64,000 nt of DNA. It comes from Allolucifera butyrica (GTDB lineage Bacteria > Bacillota > Negativicutes > Sporomusales > UPPP01). The notes under the pieces were generated by a model. The model was not told where the DNA came from. It worked only from the letters and a program-made list of their open reading frames with translations, and did no database searches. This document shows positions 7,664 through 16,911 of the stretch, piece after piece. The translations under genes were made by a program, and so were the position numbers. Location of the stretch: the NCBI RefSeq assembly GCF_900476375.1, contig NZ_UPPP01000116.1:151851-215850 (forward strand). Direction: 5' to 3'. How positions within the stretch are numbered: the first letter of the stretch is position 1; each line of letters starts with the position of its first letter.

Positions 7664-8803
7664 ATGGCTACTGTAACATTACAGAATATCAGCAAGCAGT
7701 TTGCCAACCATACGGCGGTGGCAACCATGAATTTGACAATTGCCGACGGTGAATTTCTGGTTTTGGTCGGCCCTTCCGGCTGCGGCAAGACCACCACGCT
7801 CAGAATGATAGCCGGACTGGAGACGCCTTCTTCAGGGAATCTTTTTATCGGCGAGACCGATGTCACCCATAGGGAACCCAAAGACCGGGATATTGCCATG
7901 GTATTTCAAAATTACGCCTTATATCCGCATATGACGGTGCGGGCGAATCTGGCTTATAGCCTGCGCCTGCGCCGCCGGCCCCGGGAGGAGATTGCGCGGC
8001 GAATTGAAGAAACGGCGGCCATGCTCGAGATTACCGCTCTCCTGGACCGGTATCCCCGGCAGCTTTCCGGCGGGCAGCAGCAGCGGGCGGCGCTGGGACG
8101 GGCGATTGTACGCCAGCCCCAGGTCTTTCTCATGGATGAGCCGCTCAGCAATCTGGATGCCAGACTGCGGGCGGCTACCCGGGCGGAATTGATTCAATTG
8201 CATCAACGTTTAAAGACGACCATTGTGTATGTTACTCACGATCAGGTGGAAGCCATGACCATGGGGAGCCGCATCGTGGTTATGAATGACGGAGTGGTGC
8301 AGCAGGTGGGCGCGCCGCTGGAAATTTACCGGCGGCCGGCGAACCGCTTTGTCGCCTCCTTCATTGGTTCACCGCCCATGCAGTTTCTGCAGGGGACGGT
8401 GAACCAAACGGGAGAGCAAGTAAGTTTTACCGGTAGAGGATTCCGGCTTAAGCTAAGTAGCGCAGCACCGGAGCCGGTTTTGGCCGGGGAGATGATTTTG
8501 GGGATCCGGCCGGAGCACTTGGTTTGGGAACCGGCCGGGCAGGAAGACGGAACGGGGATTCCCTGCGTAGTGGCGGTTGTCGAAAATATCGGCTCCGAAG
8601 CCTTGATTCATACCACAACGGCAGGCGGCGAAGGGTTGATTATAAAAATGATTAACCCGGAACGAACGCCGCTGCCGGGCGAGAATTTGACGGTTAAACC
8701 CGGACCGGGCAGTATCTATTTATTTACGGTGCCGGACGGGGTTTGCCAGGCAGTGCTGCCGGCATCGGCGGACCCGGACCGGACATATAGCTTGAATGTA
8801 TAA
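7664..8803 (+). CDS. ugpC: ABC transporter ATP-binding protein, UgpC/MalK-like
   Basis: A 379-residue ATPase. Walker A GPSGCGKTT is at residues 36-44, the Q-loop FQNYALYPHMTV near 81, the signature LSGGQQQRAALGRAIVRQP from 134, Walker B VFLMDEPLSNLD from 154 and the switch histidine in VTHDQVEAMTM near 192. The C-terminal 150 residues form the MalK/UgpC-type OB-fold (TOBE) regulatory domain. It powers the UgpA/UgpE channel from the cytoplasmic side. The operon ends here with a strong terminator. Confidence 0.9.
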   Translation: MATVTLQNISKQFANHTAVATMNLTIADGEFLVLVGPSGCGKTTTLRMIAGLETPSSGNLFIGETDVTHREPKDRDIAMVFQNYALYPHMTVRANLAYSLRLRRRPREEIARRIEETAAMLEITALLDRYPRQLSGGQQQRAALGRAIVRQPQVFLMDEPLSNLDARLRAATRAELIQLHQRLKTTIVYVTHDQVEAMTMGSRIVVMNDGVVQQVGAPLEIYRRPANRFVASFIGSPPMQFLQGTVNQTGEQVSFTGRGFRLKLSSAAPEPVLAGEMILGIRPEHLVWEPAGQEDGTGIPCVVAVVENIGSEALIHTTTAGGEGLIIKMINPERTPLPGENLTVKPGPGSIYLFTVPDGVCQAVLPASADPDRTYSLNV

Positions 8804-8810
8804 AGAAAAA

Positions 8811-8838
8811 CGACTGCACGGGTGCAGTCGTTTTTTTT
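8811..8838 (+). terminator. Rho-independent terminator of the Ugp-type operon
   Basis: CGACTGCAC pairs with GTGCAGTCG and is followed by eight T residues, immediately downstream of the ATPase gene. Confidence 0.9.
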
Positions 8839-8843
8839 ACCAC

Positions 8844-8951
8844 TTAACCTCCGCTTATGACAAGACGATCCGTCTGCCTGGATTGGCGTCCAAAATGATT
8901 TCCAGATGGTTTTTTGCGCCCTGGGCCCTGCGCCGCGAGCCGAAAGGCCCG
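8844..8951 (+). repeat. Dispersed GC-rich intergenic repeat, copy B1
   Basis: The stretch beginning TTAACCTCCGCTTATGACAA and ending around GCCCTGCGCCGCGAGCCGAA is clearly related to 48616-48750, with the same order of short blocks. It shares its GC-rich arm with 53306-53356 and, inverted, with 48424-48476. It fills the space between the converging ugpC and channel genes and reaches the channel stop codon. The hairpin that ends the other copies is degraded here. Confidence 0.6.
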
Positions 8952-9839
8952 TCAGCGGTCTTTTTTAGGCCGGGGAACGGTTTTGATAAAGTGACGCACG
9001 GCCGGAATTCCGGAAAAGGCGCTGGCGATCCCCAGGGCCAGCAACACCTGACCTAAGACCGCCTCCAGGCTTACCAGGAGTTTGGATAGGCCGCTTTGCG
9101 GCGCGATATCACCATACCCCAGCGTTGTAATGGTGGTAGTGCTGAAATAGACACAGTCGGTGTAAACACTTAGTTTGTTTCCGCCCAGATAATGAATCAC
9201 CTGTGGGGGACGATAATTAAGAGCCTTGAAAATAAAGGCTACCGGCACCGGATCGGGAACCTGACGATAGGAGTCGGGCATCCAAAGCTGCACCGCATCT
9301 TTGGTATCCACTCCCGACCAGAAGCGGTCGTGAAAACCGGAAAAGGAGCTGAAGTCCCGCACTCGCATTTCTTTTTCGATCATTAAATTTTTTAGCTCCT
9401 GGTTTTGGGAGATTTCATAGTAGATCCGGTATTTGTATAGGGAGTCCAAAAAATCTGTGACATAGGTAATTAAATAGTAGGTATTGGCAAAGGCAACAAT
9501 CATATAAACATAGGTGACTAAAATCAGAATGATTTTCCGTTTTCCCTGATGATTGCGGGCCATTATATACCGTACTAATCCCCAGACACCGTAAAAGGCC
9601 ATGAGGCAGCTTGCCAGCAAGATAGCCAGAATGAAGAAGATACTTAATTGCGTATATACGGATAGGGGCAGGTTGGCAGCCTTATGAAACAGCACACGGG
9701 GGATGTCCTTTCTAACAATTTCGGCTGTTAAATCAGGGAAATAATAAGATACGACAACAGACGTACTGGTAATCAACACCGGCTTGGCGAGATAATTGTT
9801 CCGAATGAGCCTTAAAAATACATTGATAAATTGATTCAA
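8952..9839 (-). CDS. Potassium channel family protein
   Basis: A 295-residue membrane protein. A pore helix and the potassium selectivity filter TTLGYGD (residues 238-244) are followed by a final membrane helix. Earlier hydrophobic helices lie at about 17-34, 63-92 and 102-128. Roughly 100 mostly polar residues (129-228) separate the third helix from the pore, which is longer than a standard two-helix channel turret. No RCK or cyclic-nucleotide domain follows the pore. The start is a TTG with GGTGA upstream, and TTGACA-N18-TAGAAT lies at 9888-9917. The role in ion homeostasis is inferred from the filter. Confidence 0.8.
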   Translation of the reverse strand: MNQFINVFLRLIRNNYLAKPVLITSTSVVVSYYFPDLTAEIVRKDIPRVLFHKAANLPLSVYTQLSIFFILAILLASCLMAFYGVWGLVRYIMARNHQGKRKIILILVTYVYMIVAFANTYYLITYVTDFLDSLYKYRIYYEISQNQELKNLMIEKEMRVRDFSSFSGFHDRFWSGVDTKDAVQLWMPDSYRQVPDPVPVAFIFKALNYRPPQVIHYLGGNKLSVYTDCVYFSTTTITTLGYGDIAPQSGLSKLLVSLEAVLGQVLLALGIASAFSGIPAVRHFIKTVPRPKKDR

Positions 9840-9887
9840 AATGGATTCGTCACCGCCTATAAGTAGAAATACCCTATTTCTTTTTCT

Positions 9888-9917
9888 ATTCTAAATAGGT
9901 GCTTTGGAATTTGTCAA
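9888..9917 (-). promoter_or_regulatory. Sigma-A-type promoter of the potassium channel gene
   Basis: On the minus strand TTGACA (9917-9912) and TAGAAT (9893-9888) are separated by 18 bases, about 50 bases before the channel start. Confidence 0.65.
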
Positions 9918-10000
9918 ATAGCAGGGCCATTTAAAAATTAAAATTGCGGCCGGATTGACGGCTAACATGATTAGCTTTAGAATTATTATTGTTAGTTTTA

Positions 10001-10038
10001 TTGACAGAAAAAAGGGTGAGGGGAATCGCACAATTGTG
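10001..10038 (+). promoter_or_regulatory. Candidate promoter and operator of the efflux operon
   Basis: A perfect -35 box TTGACA is at 10001-10006. The expected -10 position is poor, but the perfect 10-base palindrome CACAATTGTG (10029-10038) lies immediately downstream, where a repressor would block transcription. No regulator gene is adjacent. Confidence 0.4.
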
Positions 10039-10061
10039 TCAGAGAAAGGCGTGTTCTAGTT

Positions 10062-11201
10062 ATGGCGAATTGTCTTAAAAAGGGTATTATTTTTTTGGTA
10101 TTCCCGTTAATCGCAGCAGTCATTGCAGCGGGATGCGGCCGAACTCAATCTGCGGCTCCCGCTGCCGTATCCGTGTCGGCGGGACAGGCCCGGACGCAGG
10201 ATATGCCGGTTCAGGTCGAGACCGTAGGAAACGTGGAAGCGTACAATTCGGCGGTAATTATGCCGCAGGTTACCGGAACAGTGCAGAGTGTTCATTTCCA
10301 GGAGGGACAGAACGTAAAGGCCGGAGACCTGCTGGTTACGATTGATCCGCATCCCTTCGAACAAAAGCTGGCGCAAGCGCAGGCGCAATTGGCGCATGAT
10401 TCGGAACAGGCTGCGTTTGCGGCTTCTTCCGCCAATCGCTCTTCCGAGCTATTCCGCCAGGGCGCTGTTTCGCGGCAGGACTTTGAACAATCGACCACTT
10501 CTTCGGCTGCCCAGACCGCCACCGTACGGCAGTCCCAGGCGGCGGCGGAAAGCGCCCGCATTGATCTTAACAATTGTTCAATCCGCGCACCGATTGACGG
10601 ACGGACCGGGGCGGTGCTTGCCAACACCGGATCATTGGCTACGGCGAATCAGACCCAGTTAGTGGTCATCAATCAGATTCAACCTATTTACGTCAATTTT
10701 ACCGTTCCCGAGCGTTATCTCGCGGCAGTCCGCGCCGCTCAGGCGCAGGGACCGCTCAAAGTAATCGCCAGTATCCCCGAACAGGGGCTGAACATTACCG
10801 ACGGTATTCTGACCTTTATCAATAATACCGTTGATCCGTCAACGGGCGTGATTCAAATGAAGGCTCGCTTTCCCAATGTGAAACGGGAACTATGGCCCGG
10901 GCAGTTTGTCCGGATTACCCTTGTGATGGGGGTGCAGCCGCAGGCGGTGGTGGTACCGGTTGAGGCGGTTAATATGGGACAGTCCGGTCAGTATGTATTC
11001 GTCGTGAATAACGATAAGACCGTTGCCTTGCGTCCGGTGGAAGAAGACCGGGTTATCGGCAATTTGGCAGTCATTTCGAAGGGATTGACCGGCGGCGAAA
11101 CGGTGGTGACCGACGGTCAGGTTAATCTCCGGGATGGTTCCCGGGTTGCCGTCCAAAGCGCCGATAATCAGGCCGGCAGTCAGGGCGGTGAAACGCAGTG
11201 A
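10062..11201 (+). CDS. RND efflux periplasmic adaptor (membrane fusion protein, AcrA/HlyD family)
   Basis: A 379-residue adaptor with a lipoprotein signal (VIAAGC, Cys25). A barrel-sandwich/lipoyl half follows (VTGTVQSVHFQEGQNVKAGDLLVTIDP), then a coiled-coil hairpin rich in Ala and Gln (residues about 105-170). The second lipoyl half (CSIRAPIDGRTGAVLANTGSLA) and beta-barrel domains complete it. It links the inner-membrane pump to an outer-membrane channel, so its presence implies a second membrane. The stop overlaps the pump start (GTGA). No outer-membrane TolC-like gene is nearby. Confidence 0.9.
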   Translation: MANCLKKGIIFLVFPLIAAVIAAGCGRTQSAAPAAVSVSAGQARTQDMPVQVETVGNVEAYNSAVIMPQVTGTVQSVHFQEGQNVKAGDLLVTIDPHPFEQKLAQAQAQLAHDSEQAAFAASSANRSSELFRQGAVSRQDFEQSTTSSAAQTATVRQSQAAAESARIDLNNCSIRAPIDGRTGAVLANTGSLATANQTQLVVINQIQPIYVNFTVPERYLAAVRAAQAQGPLKVIASIPEQGLNITDGILTFINNTVDPSTGVIQMKARFPNVKRELWPGQFVRITLVMGVQPQAVVVPVEAVNMGQSGQYVFVVNNDKTVALRPVEEDRVIGNLAVISKGLTGGETVVTDGQVNLRDGSRVAVQSADNQAGSQGGETQ

Positions 11202-14200
11202 ACATCTCCGCCATTTGGATCCGCCGGCCCGTAATGACCATTTTGATTGTTGTCAGTCTGCTGTTTTTCGGTGTTGTCAGTTATCGCCAGCTGCCGGTTG
11301 ATTTCCTGCCGAATGTTGACTATCCAACGATTCAGGTCAAAGCTTCCCTGCCGGGAGCAAGTCCGGAAACCATGGCTTCCTCAGTGGCGCTGCCGCTGGA
11401 AAAGCAGTTTTCCACTATTGACGGCGTGGATTCAATGTCTTCGTCTAATACAACCGGATCTACCACAATTACCATTACTTTTTCTCTAAGCCGCAACATT
11501 GATTCCGCGGCCCAGGATGTTAGCAGCGCGATCTCAGCGGCGCAAAAACGGCTGCCGGCCAATATGCCCAGTCCTCCCTCCTATGTTAAGACCAATCCCG
11601 CCGAGCAGCCCATCATGTACTACGTCTTTACCTCAAAGACTATGACCATGCCGCAGGTGCAGGATTATGTCGAGACGTCGGTGCTGCCGGCGCTGTCCTC
11701 GGTTGAGGGCGTGTCGCAAGCTCAGATTTTTGGTTCCCAGCGCTATGCGGTGCGGCTGCGGATGGATCCTGACCGTATGGCGGCGCGGAATGTCGGCATC
11801 GACGAGGTGACAACGGCCCTGGAGAAGGGAAATGTCAATCTGCCGGGCGGAACTCTCAGCGGACCTTCTATTGCCTATAGCGTGGATTCTACCGGTCAGC
11901 TGATGAAAGCGACAGATTATAATAAGCTGGTAGTGTCCTACCGGAATGGCAATCCGATCCGCATTCAGGATATCGGCCAGGCGACGGATAGTACGGAAAA
12001 CGAGTTTATGCACCGCTCACTCATTACGTCAAAAGGCCGGAGCGACGGAGTGTTCGTCGCCATCAGCAAACAGCCGGGGGCAAACGCTGTCCAAATTGCC
12101 AAGGATGTGCGGAATAAAATGGCAATGGTGCAGGGAGCCATTCCTAAAGGAATCAATGTTACGCTGCTTTACGACAGGTCCCAATTTATTCAGGCGTCGG
12201 TAAAAGATGTCCAGCTTACTCTTTTGTTGACCATTTTTCTGGTCATTGCTGTGGTTTTCACCTTTCTTGGCAGTTTGCGCGCCACACTGATTCCAGGCAT
12301 TACTGTGCCCCTCTCGCTCGTGGGGACGTTTGCCGTAATGAAGCTGGCGGGTTTTAGCCTGAATAACATATCGCTTATGTCGCTTACCCTCGCGGCAGGG
12401 TTTGTGGTCGACGACGCCGTTGTGGTGATGGAAAATATTGTGCGGCGGGTCGAGGCGGGTGAAACCCCGCGGGAGGCCGCTTTTGCCGGTTCAAGGGAAA
12501 TTGGCTTTACTGTATTGTCGATGACCTTGTCTTTGGTAGTCGTTTTTGTCCCTATTTTATTTATGAGCGGCATAGTGGGCCGTCTGTTCAATGAATTCGC
12601 CGTGAGCATCACGGCGGCTATCCTGCTTTCCGGTTTTATTTCGCTGACGCTAACCCCGATGATGTGCGCCTATATTCTCAAACACAGGAACGGGAAAACC
12701 CAGGCCGGCCGGTTTGTGCGGGTTTCAGAACGGGTATTTGAACGGGCGATACGCTTTTATGGACGGACCTTGGCGCTGTCCCTGGCTCATCCCCGGAAAG
12801 TCCTGGCTTTTACCTTGAGTGTCTTCCTTTTGGCCGGTTTTTTGTTTACGCGGATTGATAAAGGCTTTATTCCCAGCCAGGATATGGATATGTTTATTAT
12901 CCGGACACAGGGCAACGACCGGTCTTCTTTCGATTATCTGGCCAGCCACCAACGGGAATTGGACCGGATTATTGCCAAAGAGCCGGATATAAAGGGGGCC
13001 TTGTCCGTTGTCGGCACGCCTACTTATAACAAAGGATTTATGTTCGTAACGCTAAAGGACCGGGCGGAACGGAAAGAATCGGTGGACCAAATCATTGCCC
13101 GGTTACGGCCTGAAATCAATAGTATACCCGGACTGCGGGCCTTTCCCTACAATCCCCCTCCCATCACCATTGGCAGCCGCCAGACCTTCGGCGTCGGTCA
13201 GTACACCCTTACCAGCCCTGACCTGAATCTTCTGGCGAAAGCGGCTGCGGCTATGGAGAACAGGATGCGGACCCTCCCGGGATTAACCGACGTGAATTCC
13301 AGCTTGGAATTGCGGACGCCGAAGATTATTCTCGATATTGACCGGGATAAGGCTTCCGCTCTGGGTTTGACGGCCGACCAGATTCAAGACGCGTTGTATT
13401 CTTCGTATGCCGACCGGTTAGTAACTACAATTTATACTCCCAGCAATGAGTATGATGTATATCTGGACCTTGGCAAAAGTTTTCAGTCGGATCCGTCCGT
13501 ACTTAGCCGGCTTTATGTAAAAGCGGCTTCGGGTACGCTGGTTCCTCTTTCAACCATCACTAAGCAGCGCGAAGTTCTATCGTCGCTGTCTGTTAACCAT
13601 AGCGGGCAATTGCCCGCAGCGACGATCACTTATAACCTCAAACCGGGTTATGCCCTGGGGACGGCGGCGGATGAGATCCGGTCGGCGGCCCAAAAAATTC
13701 TTCCTGCCGGCGTTACCGGCTTTTTCGAAGGCAATACTTCGGCTTTCCAAAGCTCGTTCGCTAATATGGGATTTCTCCTGTTTGTCACTATCTTTATCAT
13801 TTACGTCGTGCTGGGTATTCTGTACGAGAGTTTCATTCATCCGGTTACTATTTTAACCGCGCTGCCCCTAGCCGGCGCCGGGGCGCTGATCTTTCTGATG
13901 CTGTTTCATATGGAGCTTGATATTTATTCTTATGTCGGCATTATTATGCTCGTCGGCATTGTCAAAAAGAACGGGATTATGATGATCGACTTTGCACTGG
14001 AACTGGCCAAAAAGAAAGGACTTTCATCCCGGGATTCCATTTATGAGGCTTGCCAGATCCGGTTCCGGCCAATTATGATGACGACAATGGCCGCCGTTTT
14101 TGGGACGCTTCCCATCGCCCTCGGATTTGGAACGGGCGGCGAGTCAAGGCAGCCGCTTGGGGTAGCGGTAGTTGGAGGGCTGATATTCTCCCAGTTTTTA

Positions 14201-14293
14201 ACTCTTTATGTAACACCGGTGTTTTATGTGTGGTTTGATCAAATGCAGCAAAAGCTGGCCAAAAAACGGGAAAATCTTTCACCGCAAGGGTGA
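11198..14293 (+). CDS. RND efflux transporter, hydrophobe/amphiphile type (AcrB family)
   Basis: A 1031-residue inner-membrane proton-driven pump of normal family length. It starts MNISAIWIRRPVMTILIVVSLLFFGVVSYRQLPVDFLPNVDYPTIQV, the usual first helix and porter entry. Helix 4 carries AAGFVVDDAVVVMENIVRR with the two conserved aspartates of proton relay, and the second half repeats the fold (GIIMLVGIVKKNGIMMIDFALE). A GTG start overlaps the adaptor stop, giving coupled translation. The substrate cannot be read from the sequence. Confidence 0.93.
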   Translation: MNISAIWIRRPVMTILIVVSLLFFGVVSYRQLPVDFLPNVDYPTIQVKASLPGASPETMASSVALPLEKQFSTIDGVDSMSSSNTTGSTTITITFSLSRNIDSAAQDVSSAISAAQKRLPANMPSPPSYVKTNPAEQPIMYYVFTSKTMTMPQVQDYVETSVLPALSSVEGVSQAQIFGSQRYAVRLRMDPDRMAARNVGIDEVTTALEKGNVNLPGGTLSGPSIAYSVDSTGQLMKATDYNKLVVSYRNGNPIRIQDIGQATDSTENEFMHRSLITSKGRSDGVFVAISKQPGANAVQIAKDVRNKMAMVQGAIPKGINVTLLYDRSQFIQASVKDVQLTLLLTIFLVIAVVFTFLGSLRATLIPGITVPLSLVGTFAVMKLAGFSLNNISLMSLTLAAGFVVDDAVVVMENIVRRVEAGETPREAAFAGSREIGFTVLSMTLSLVVVFVPILFMSGIVGRLFNEFAVSITAAILLSGFISLTLTPMMCAYILKHRNGKTQAGRFVRVSERVFERAIRFYGRTLALSLAHPRKVLAFTLSVFLLAGFLFTRIDKGFIPSQDMDMFIIRTQGNDRSSFDYLASHQRELDRIIAKEPDIKGALSVVGTPTYNKGFMFVTLKDRAERKESVDQIIARLRPEINSIPGLRAFPYNPPPITIGSRQTFGVGQYTLTSPDLNLLAKAAAAMENRMRTLPGLTDVNSSLELRTPKIILDIDRDKASALGLTADQIQDALYSSYADRLVTTIYTPSNEYDVYLDLGKSFQSDPSVLSRLYVKAASGTLVPLSTITKQREVLSSLSVNHSGQLPAATITYNLKPGYALGTAADEIRSAAQKILPAGVTGFFEGNTSAFQSSFANMGFLLFVTIFIIYVVLGILYESFIHPVTILTALPLAGAGALIFLMLFHMELDIYSYVGIIMLVGIVKKNGIMMIDFALELAKKKGLSSRDSIYEACQIRFRPIMMTTMAAVFGTLPIALGFGTGGESRQPLGVAVVGGLIFSQFLTLYVTPVFYVWFDQMQQKLAKKRENLSPQG

Positions 14294-14294
14294 T

Positions 14295-14333
14295 AAAAGG
14301 CTCAACCGGCGGCTATTGCCGGTTGAGCCTTTT
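14295..14333. terminator. Bidirectional terminator between the RND pump and the wzi-like gene
   Basis: A 16-base perfect stem starting AAAAGGCTCAACCGGC with a 7-base loop has A-rich and T-rich flanks on opposite sides, so it can end both converging transcripts. Confidence 0.88.
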
Positions 14334-14337
14334 AATT

Positions 14338-15909
14338 TTAGTAGTACCGGGTCAGGCGGATGCCGGCCAGGTAATCCCGGTCTTTGTTGCCGGCGACGAA
14401 GGCGGAGTTTTGTATTTTTGCTGCTCCCAGGACCAAGTCGGCGTAGGTATCTTTGTCCACTTTCTGCCGCCAGGACAGCCAGAGCGACGTGATGATCTCA
14501 GGCGTATTGCCGGTAAATTGTTGGGATACCCGTTCCAGGTTCACCGCCAGTTGGGAGCCGTTGGCGCTGTAATGAGTAAATTTGCCGTAATAGCGATAGG
14601 CATTGTTGCCGATGGCATCACCGAGAATGTTGTCCTGGAATGTATAGCCCGATGTATAGGCCCAATGGTTGTACCAGGTATTTCGTGTATGGGCCCATTC
14701 GAAATGGGCATCCCAGTCGCCGCTGGCTGAAAGCCGGGGAATATATATACCCAGCAGTTCCCCCATGTCGGAAGGCAAGGGAATGACTTTCAGTACCGGG
14801 ACCTGATCTTCGCCGTAGAATTCCCCGTAAAGCTGAATATCGTTGAATTGCGGCAGGCGCCAGCGAAAATCACCGCCGGCGATGCTATCCCATTTATCGG
14901 CGCCGGCGCTGGCGGCATTTTTGCCGGTAATCAAATGCCAGTAGTCACTGCTCTGCAGCATGCGCCCCTGACCGCCGACGATAGCAGTGCCGGCAAGGGC
15001 AAAGGTAAAATTGGGATTGGGGGTAAAGTCCATGCGCAGGCCGGCAAAGGAGGGATAGTTTACATCGCTGCGGTGATTTTCCAGTACGGAATAAATGAAC
15101 GTGGTATTGGTGGCCCCGAGAAACTTGAAGAAACCGCCGATTTGGTGCGGTTCCAGATTGGAAAGTTTAATCATGGTCAGCGGTGCGGCATTGTTAGTGA
15201 GCAAAAGGCTGCCATGCTCGCCCTGCCCCCACCAGAGAGAATCCTTGCCGATCTGAATTGCCATATTATTAATATGGGTTGTCAGATAGGCGGAATCCAG
15301 CGTGATCTGGGTTGATTCCAGGTCGTCGTAACTGACTCGCGGTGTGAGGCTCAATACGGTATCATCCTGGATTTTTCCCTCCAGGCGGAAGGAAAGGTCC
15401 GTGTTGAAGTCCGGGGCATAGCGGTAGCCGTTATTGTATACATTAAGAGGTTGATAGGTTGATTTTGTTTTTTGCTGCGGTAATGTTTGACCGTGGTAGT
15501 AGTTTTCTCCCAGGGAAATTTCTTGCAAGCGAACGCCGTTTTTAGCAGGCTGCCGGTTGAGTATATTCAGTTCGGGAGCAAATTCCTTCCGCAGCTCTTG
15601 CAGCATGGACGCGGCATACGGCGGAAGAGTCGCGCCGCTGGTATCGGTCAGAATGGTTTGCAGCCACTTGGCAACCTGCATCCGGGTGTATGGTTTGGTA
15701 CCTGTCGGCAAATTGGTGGTATAGCCAAGACCGGACAATTTTTCCAGGTCATCGTAAACGTAACTGCCGGCGGGAACATTGGCAGAAACTTGCTGCGCAT
15801 AGGTTAAATACGGCGGGTCGGCGGCCAAAACTGATGCTGGAAGCCCTGGCCCGGACCATATGATGAGCCCTATGGCAATTGAAATTTTTGTAAAAACTTT
15901 GTATTTCAT
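14338..15909 (-). CDS. Capsule assembly Wzi-family outer-membrane protein
   Basis: A 523-residue protein with a signal peptide ending near VLAADPP. A helical N-terminal section contains a segment like YVYDDLEKLSGLGY...PYTRMQVAKWL. A long beta-rich region follows, with alternating hydrophobic strands and the Wzi-like stretch MAIQIGKDSLWWGQGEHGSLLLTNNAAPLTMIKLSN. The protein ends in an aromatic residue (RLTRYY), as outer-membrane barrels do. Wzi proteins attach or organise capsule at the cell surface. It diverges from the cpsB-like gene and borders the polysaccharide cluster. Confidence 0.82.
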   Translation of the reverse strand: MKYKVFTKISIAIGLIIWSGPGLPASVLAADPPYLTYAQQVSANVPAGSYVYDDLEKLSGLGYTTNLPTGTKPYTRMQVAKWLQTILTDTSGATLPPYAASMLQELRKEFAPELNILNRQPAKNGVRLQEISLGENYYHGQTLPQQKTKSTYQPLNVYNNGYRYAPDFNTDLSFRLEGKIQDDTVLSLTPRVSYDDLESTQITLDSAYLTTHINNMAIQIGKDSLWWGQGEHGSLLLTNNAAPLTMIKLSNLEPHQIGGFFKFLGATNTTFIYSVLENHRSDVNYPSFAGLRMDFTPNPNFTFALAGTAIVGGQGRMLQSSDYWHLITGKNAASAGADKWDSIAGGDFRWRLPQFNDIQLYGEFYGEDQVPVLKVIPLPSDMGELLGIYIPRLSASGDWDAHFEWAHTRNTWYNHWAYTSGYTFQDNILGDAIGNNAYRYYGKFTHYSANGSQLAVNLERVSQQFTGNTPEIITSLWLSWRQKVDKDTYADLVLGAAKIQNSAFVAGNKDRDYLAGIRLTRYY

Positions 15910-15938
15910 CCTAAGTCCTCCTATAAATCACAATGATA

Positions 15939-15953
15939 TGTAAAACTTTTACA
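15939..15953. promoter_or_regulatory. Palindromic operator candidate between wzi-like and cpsB-like genes
   Basis: TGTAAAACTTTTACA is a perfect 15-base palindrome in the 150-base divergent intergenic region. It lies about 30 bases upstream of the wzi-like start and could serve one or both directions. The flanks are A+T-rich and the individual promoters are not clear. Confidence 0.4.
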
Positions 15954-16059
15954 TTTATGTTAAATAATCCTCCTTTTGTTATTTGAAATAATTTACAACC
16001 AGTTGCGGCAATGTGATAAAATAAAACCATAATTTTACAGGTGAAAGGTGAAACTTTTT

Positions 16060-16854
16060 ATGATTGATATGCACTGCCATCTATTGCCGCAAATGGACGA
16101 CGGGGCCAAGAGCCTGCCAGTGTCTCTGGAAATGGCCAAGATAGCTGCTGATAACGGCACAACGGCAATTATTGCCAGCCCACACATGATTGCCGGTGAA
16201 TGGACGCCGGAGTGGGAAAAAATACTTGTCCATTGTAAAAGGCTGCAGGAAGCCTGCAGGGAGCGGCAGATTGATCTTGCCATTTATCCAGGCGCCGAGG
16301 TTGCCATAAGTATGGACGTATTTGATTATCTCGAACCGGCCTGGTATTGTCTTAACGGGGGACGGTATATGCTGGTTGAACTTCCTTTTTGGGAAATCCC
16401 TGCTTTTGCCGAAGAGTTTTTCTTCCGGCTGCAGACTAGGGGAATTACGCCGATCTTAGCGCACCCGGAGCGTTATCCTGATGTAATCAGGGAACCAGGA
16501 CGCTTAATCGACTGGGTCAATAACGGGATATTGCTGCAGATAAACAGCTCCAGCCTTACCGGACTTATGGGAGAGAAAGTGCAGCGAACAGCCCAAGTGC
16601 TGCTGATGAGTCATTTAGTACACTTTCTCGGATCGGACGCTCATGGTGTCGGGAAGCGGCATCCCAATCTGAGGCAAGCAGCGGCTATCGTGGAAAAGAT
16701 TAGCGGGAAAGAACAGGCTAATAGGATTCTGGTTGTAAACCCGGCAAAAGTGATTGCAAACCAGGCTTGGATTTTATGTGAACGGATAAATAAGTTGAAT
16801 TATCCGTCTCAACCTGGTTTTTGGGGCCGTTTATTACAAATTTGTCAATTTTAA
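16060..16854 (+). CDS. cpsB: Tyrosine-protein phosphatase, CpsB/YwqE (PHP) family
   Basis: A 264-residue metal-dependent phosphatase. The metal-binding motifs appear in order: MIDMHCHLLPQMDDGA at the N terminus, ASPHM, a central glutamate in YPGAEV, LAHPERYPDV, and FLGSDAHGVGKRHPNL near the C terminus. The family dephosphorylates the BY-kinase encoded downstream (19511-20221) and so controls polymer length. The ATG at 16060 has GAAAGGTG upstream at a suitable distance. A terminator follows, so it is a separate transcript from the export operon. Confidence 0.88.
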   Translation: MIDMHCHLLPQMDDGAKSLPVSLEMAKIAADNGTTAIIASPHMIAGEWTPEWEKILVHCKRLQEACRERQIDLAIYPGAEVAISMDVFDYLEPAWYCLNGGRYMLVELPFWEIPAFAEEFFFRLQTRGITPILAHPERYPDVIREPGRLIDWVNNGILLQINSSSLTGLMGEKVQRTAQVLLMSHLVHFLGSDAHGVGKRHPNLRQAAAIVEKISGKEQANRILVVNPAKVIANQAWILCERINKLNYPSQPGFWGRLLQICQF

Positions 16855-16888
16855 AATAGAGCAGCTTCTAATACTTTCCTTTCATTTT

Positions 16889-16911
16889 AAGACCCTTTGG
16901 GTCTTTTTTTT
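16889..16911 (+). terminator. Rho-independent terminator after cpsB
   Basis: AAGACCC pairs with GGGTCTT across a TTT loop and is followed by eight T residues. Confidence 0.85.

Noticed and set aside
14290..14730. Plus-strand frame opposite the wzi-like gene
   Set aside because: Its codons mirror the minus-strand gene, which has a signal peptide and family motifs; the frame has no ribosome site.
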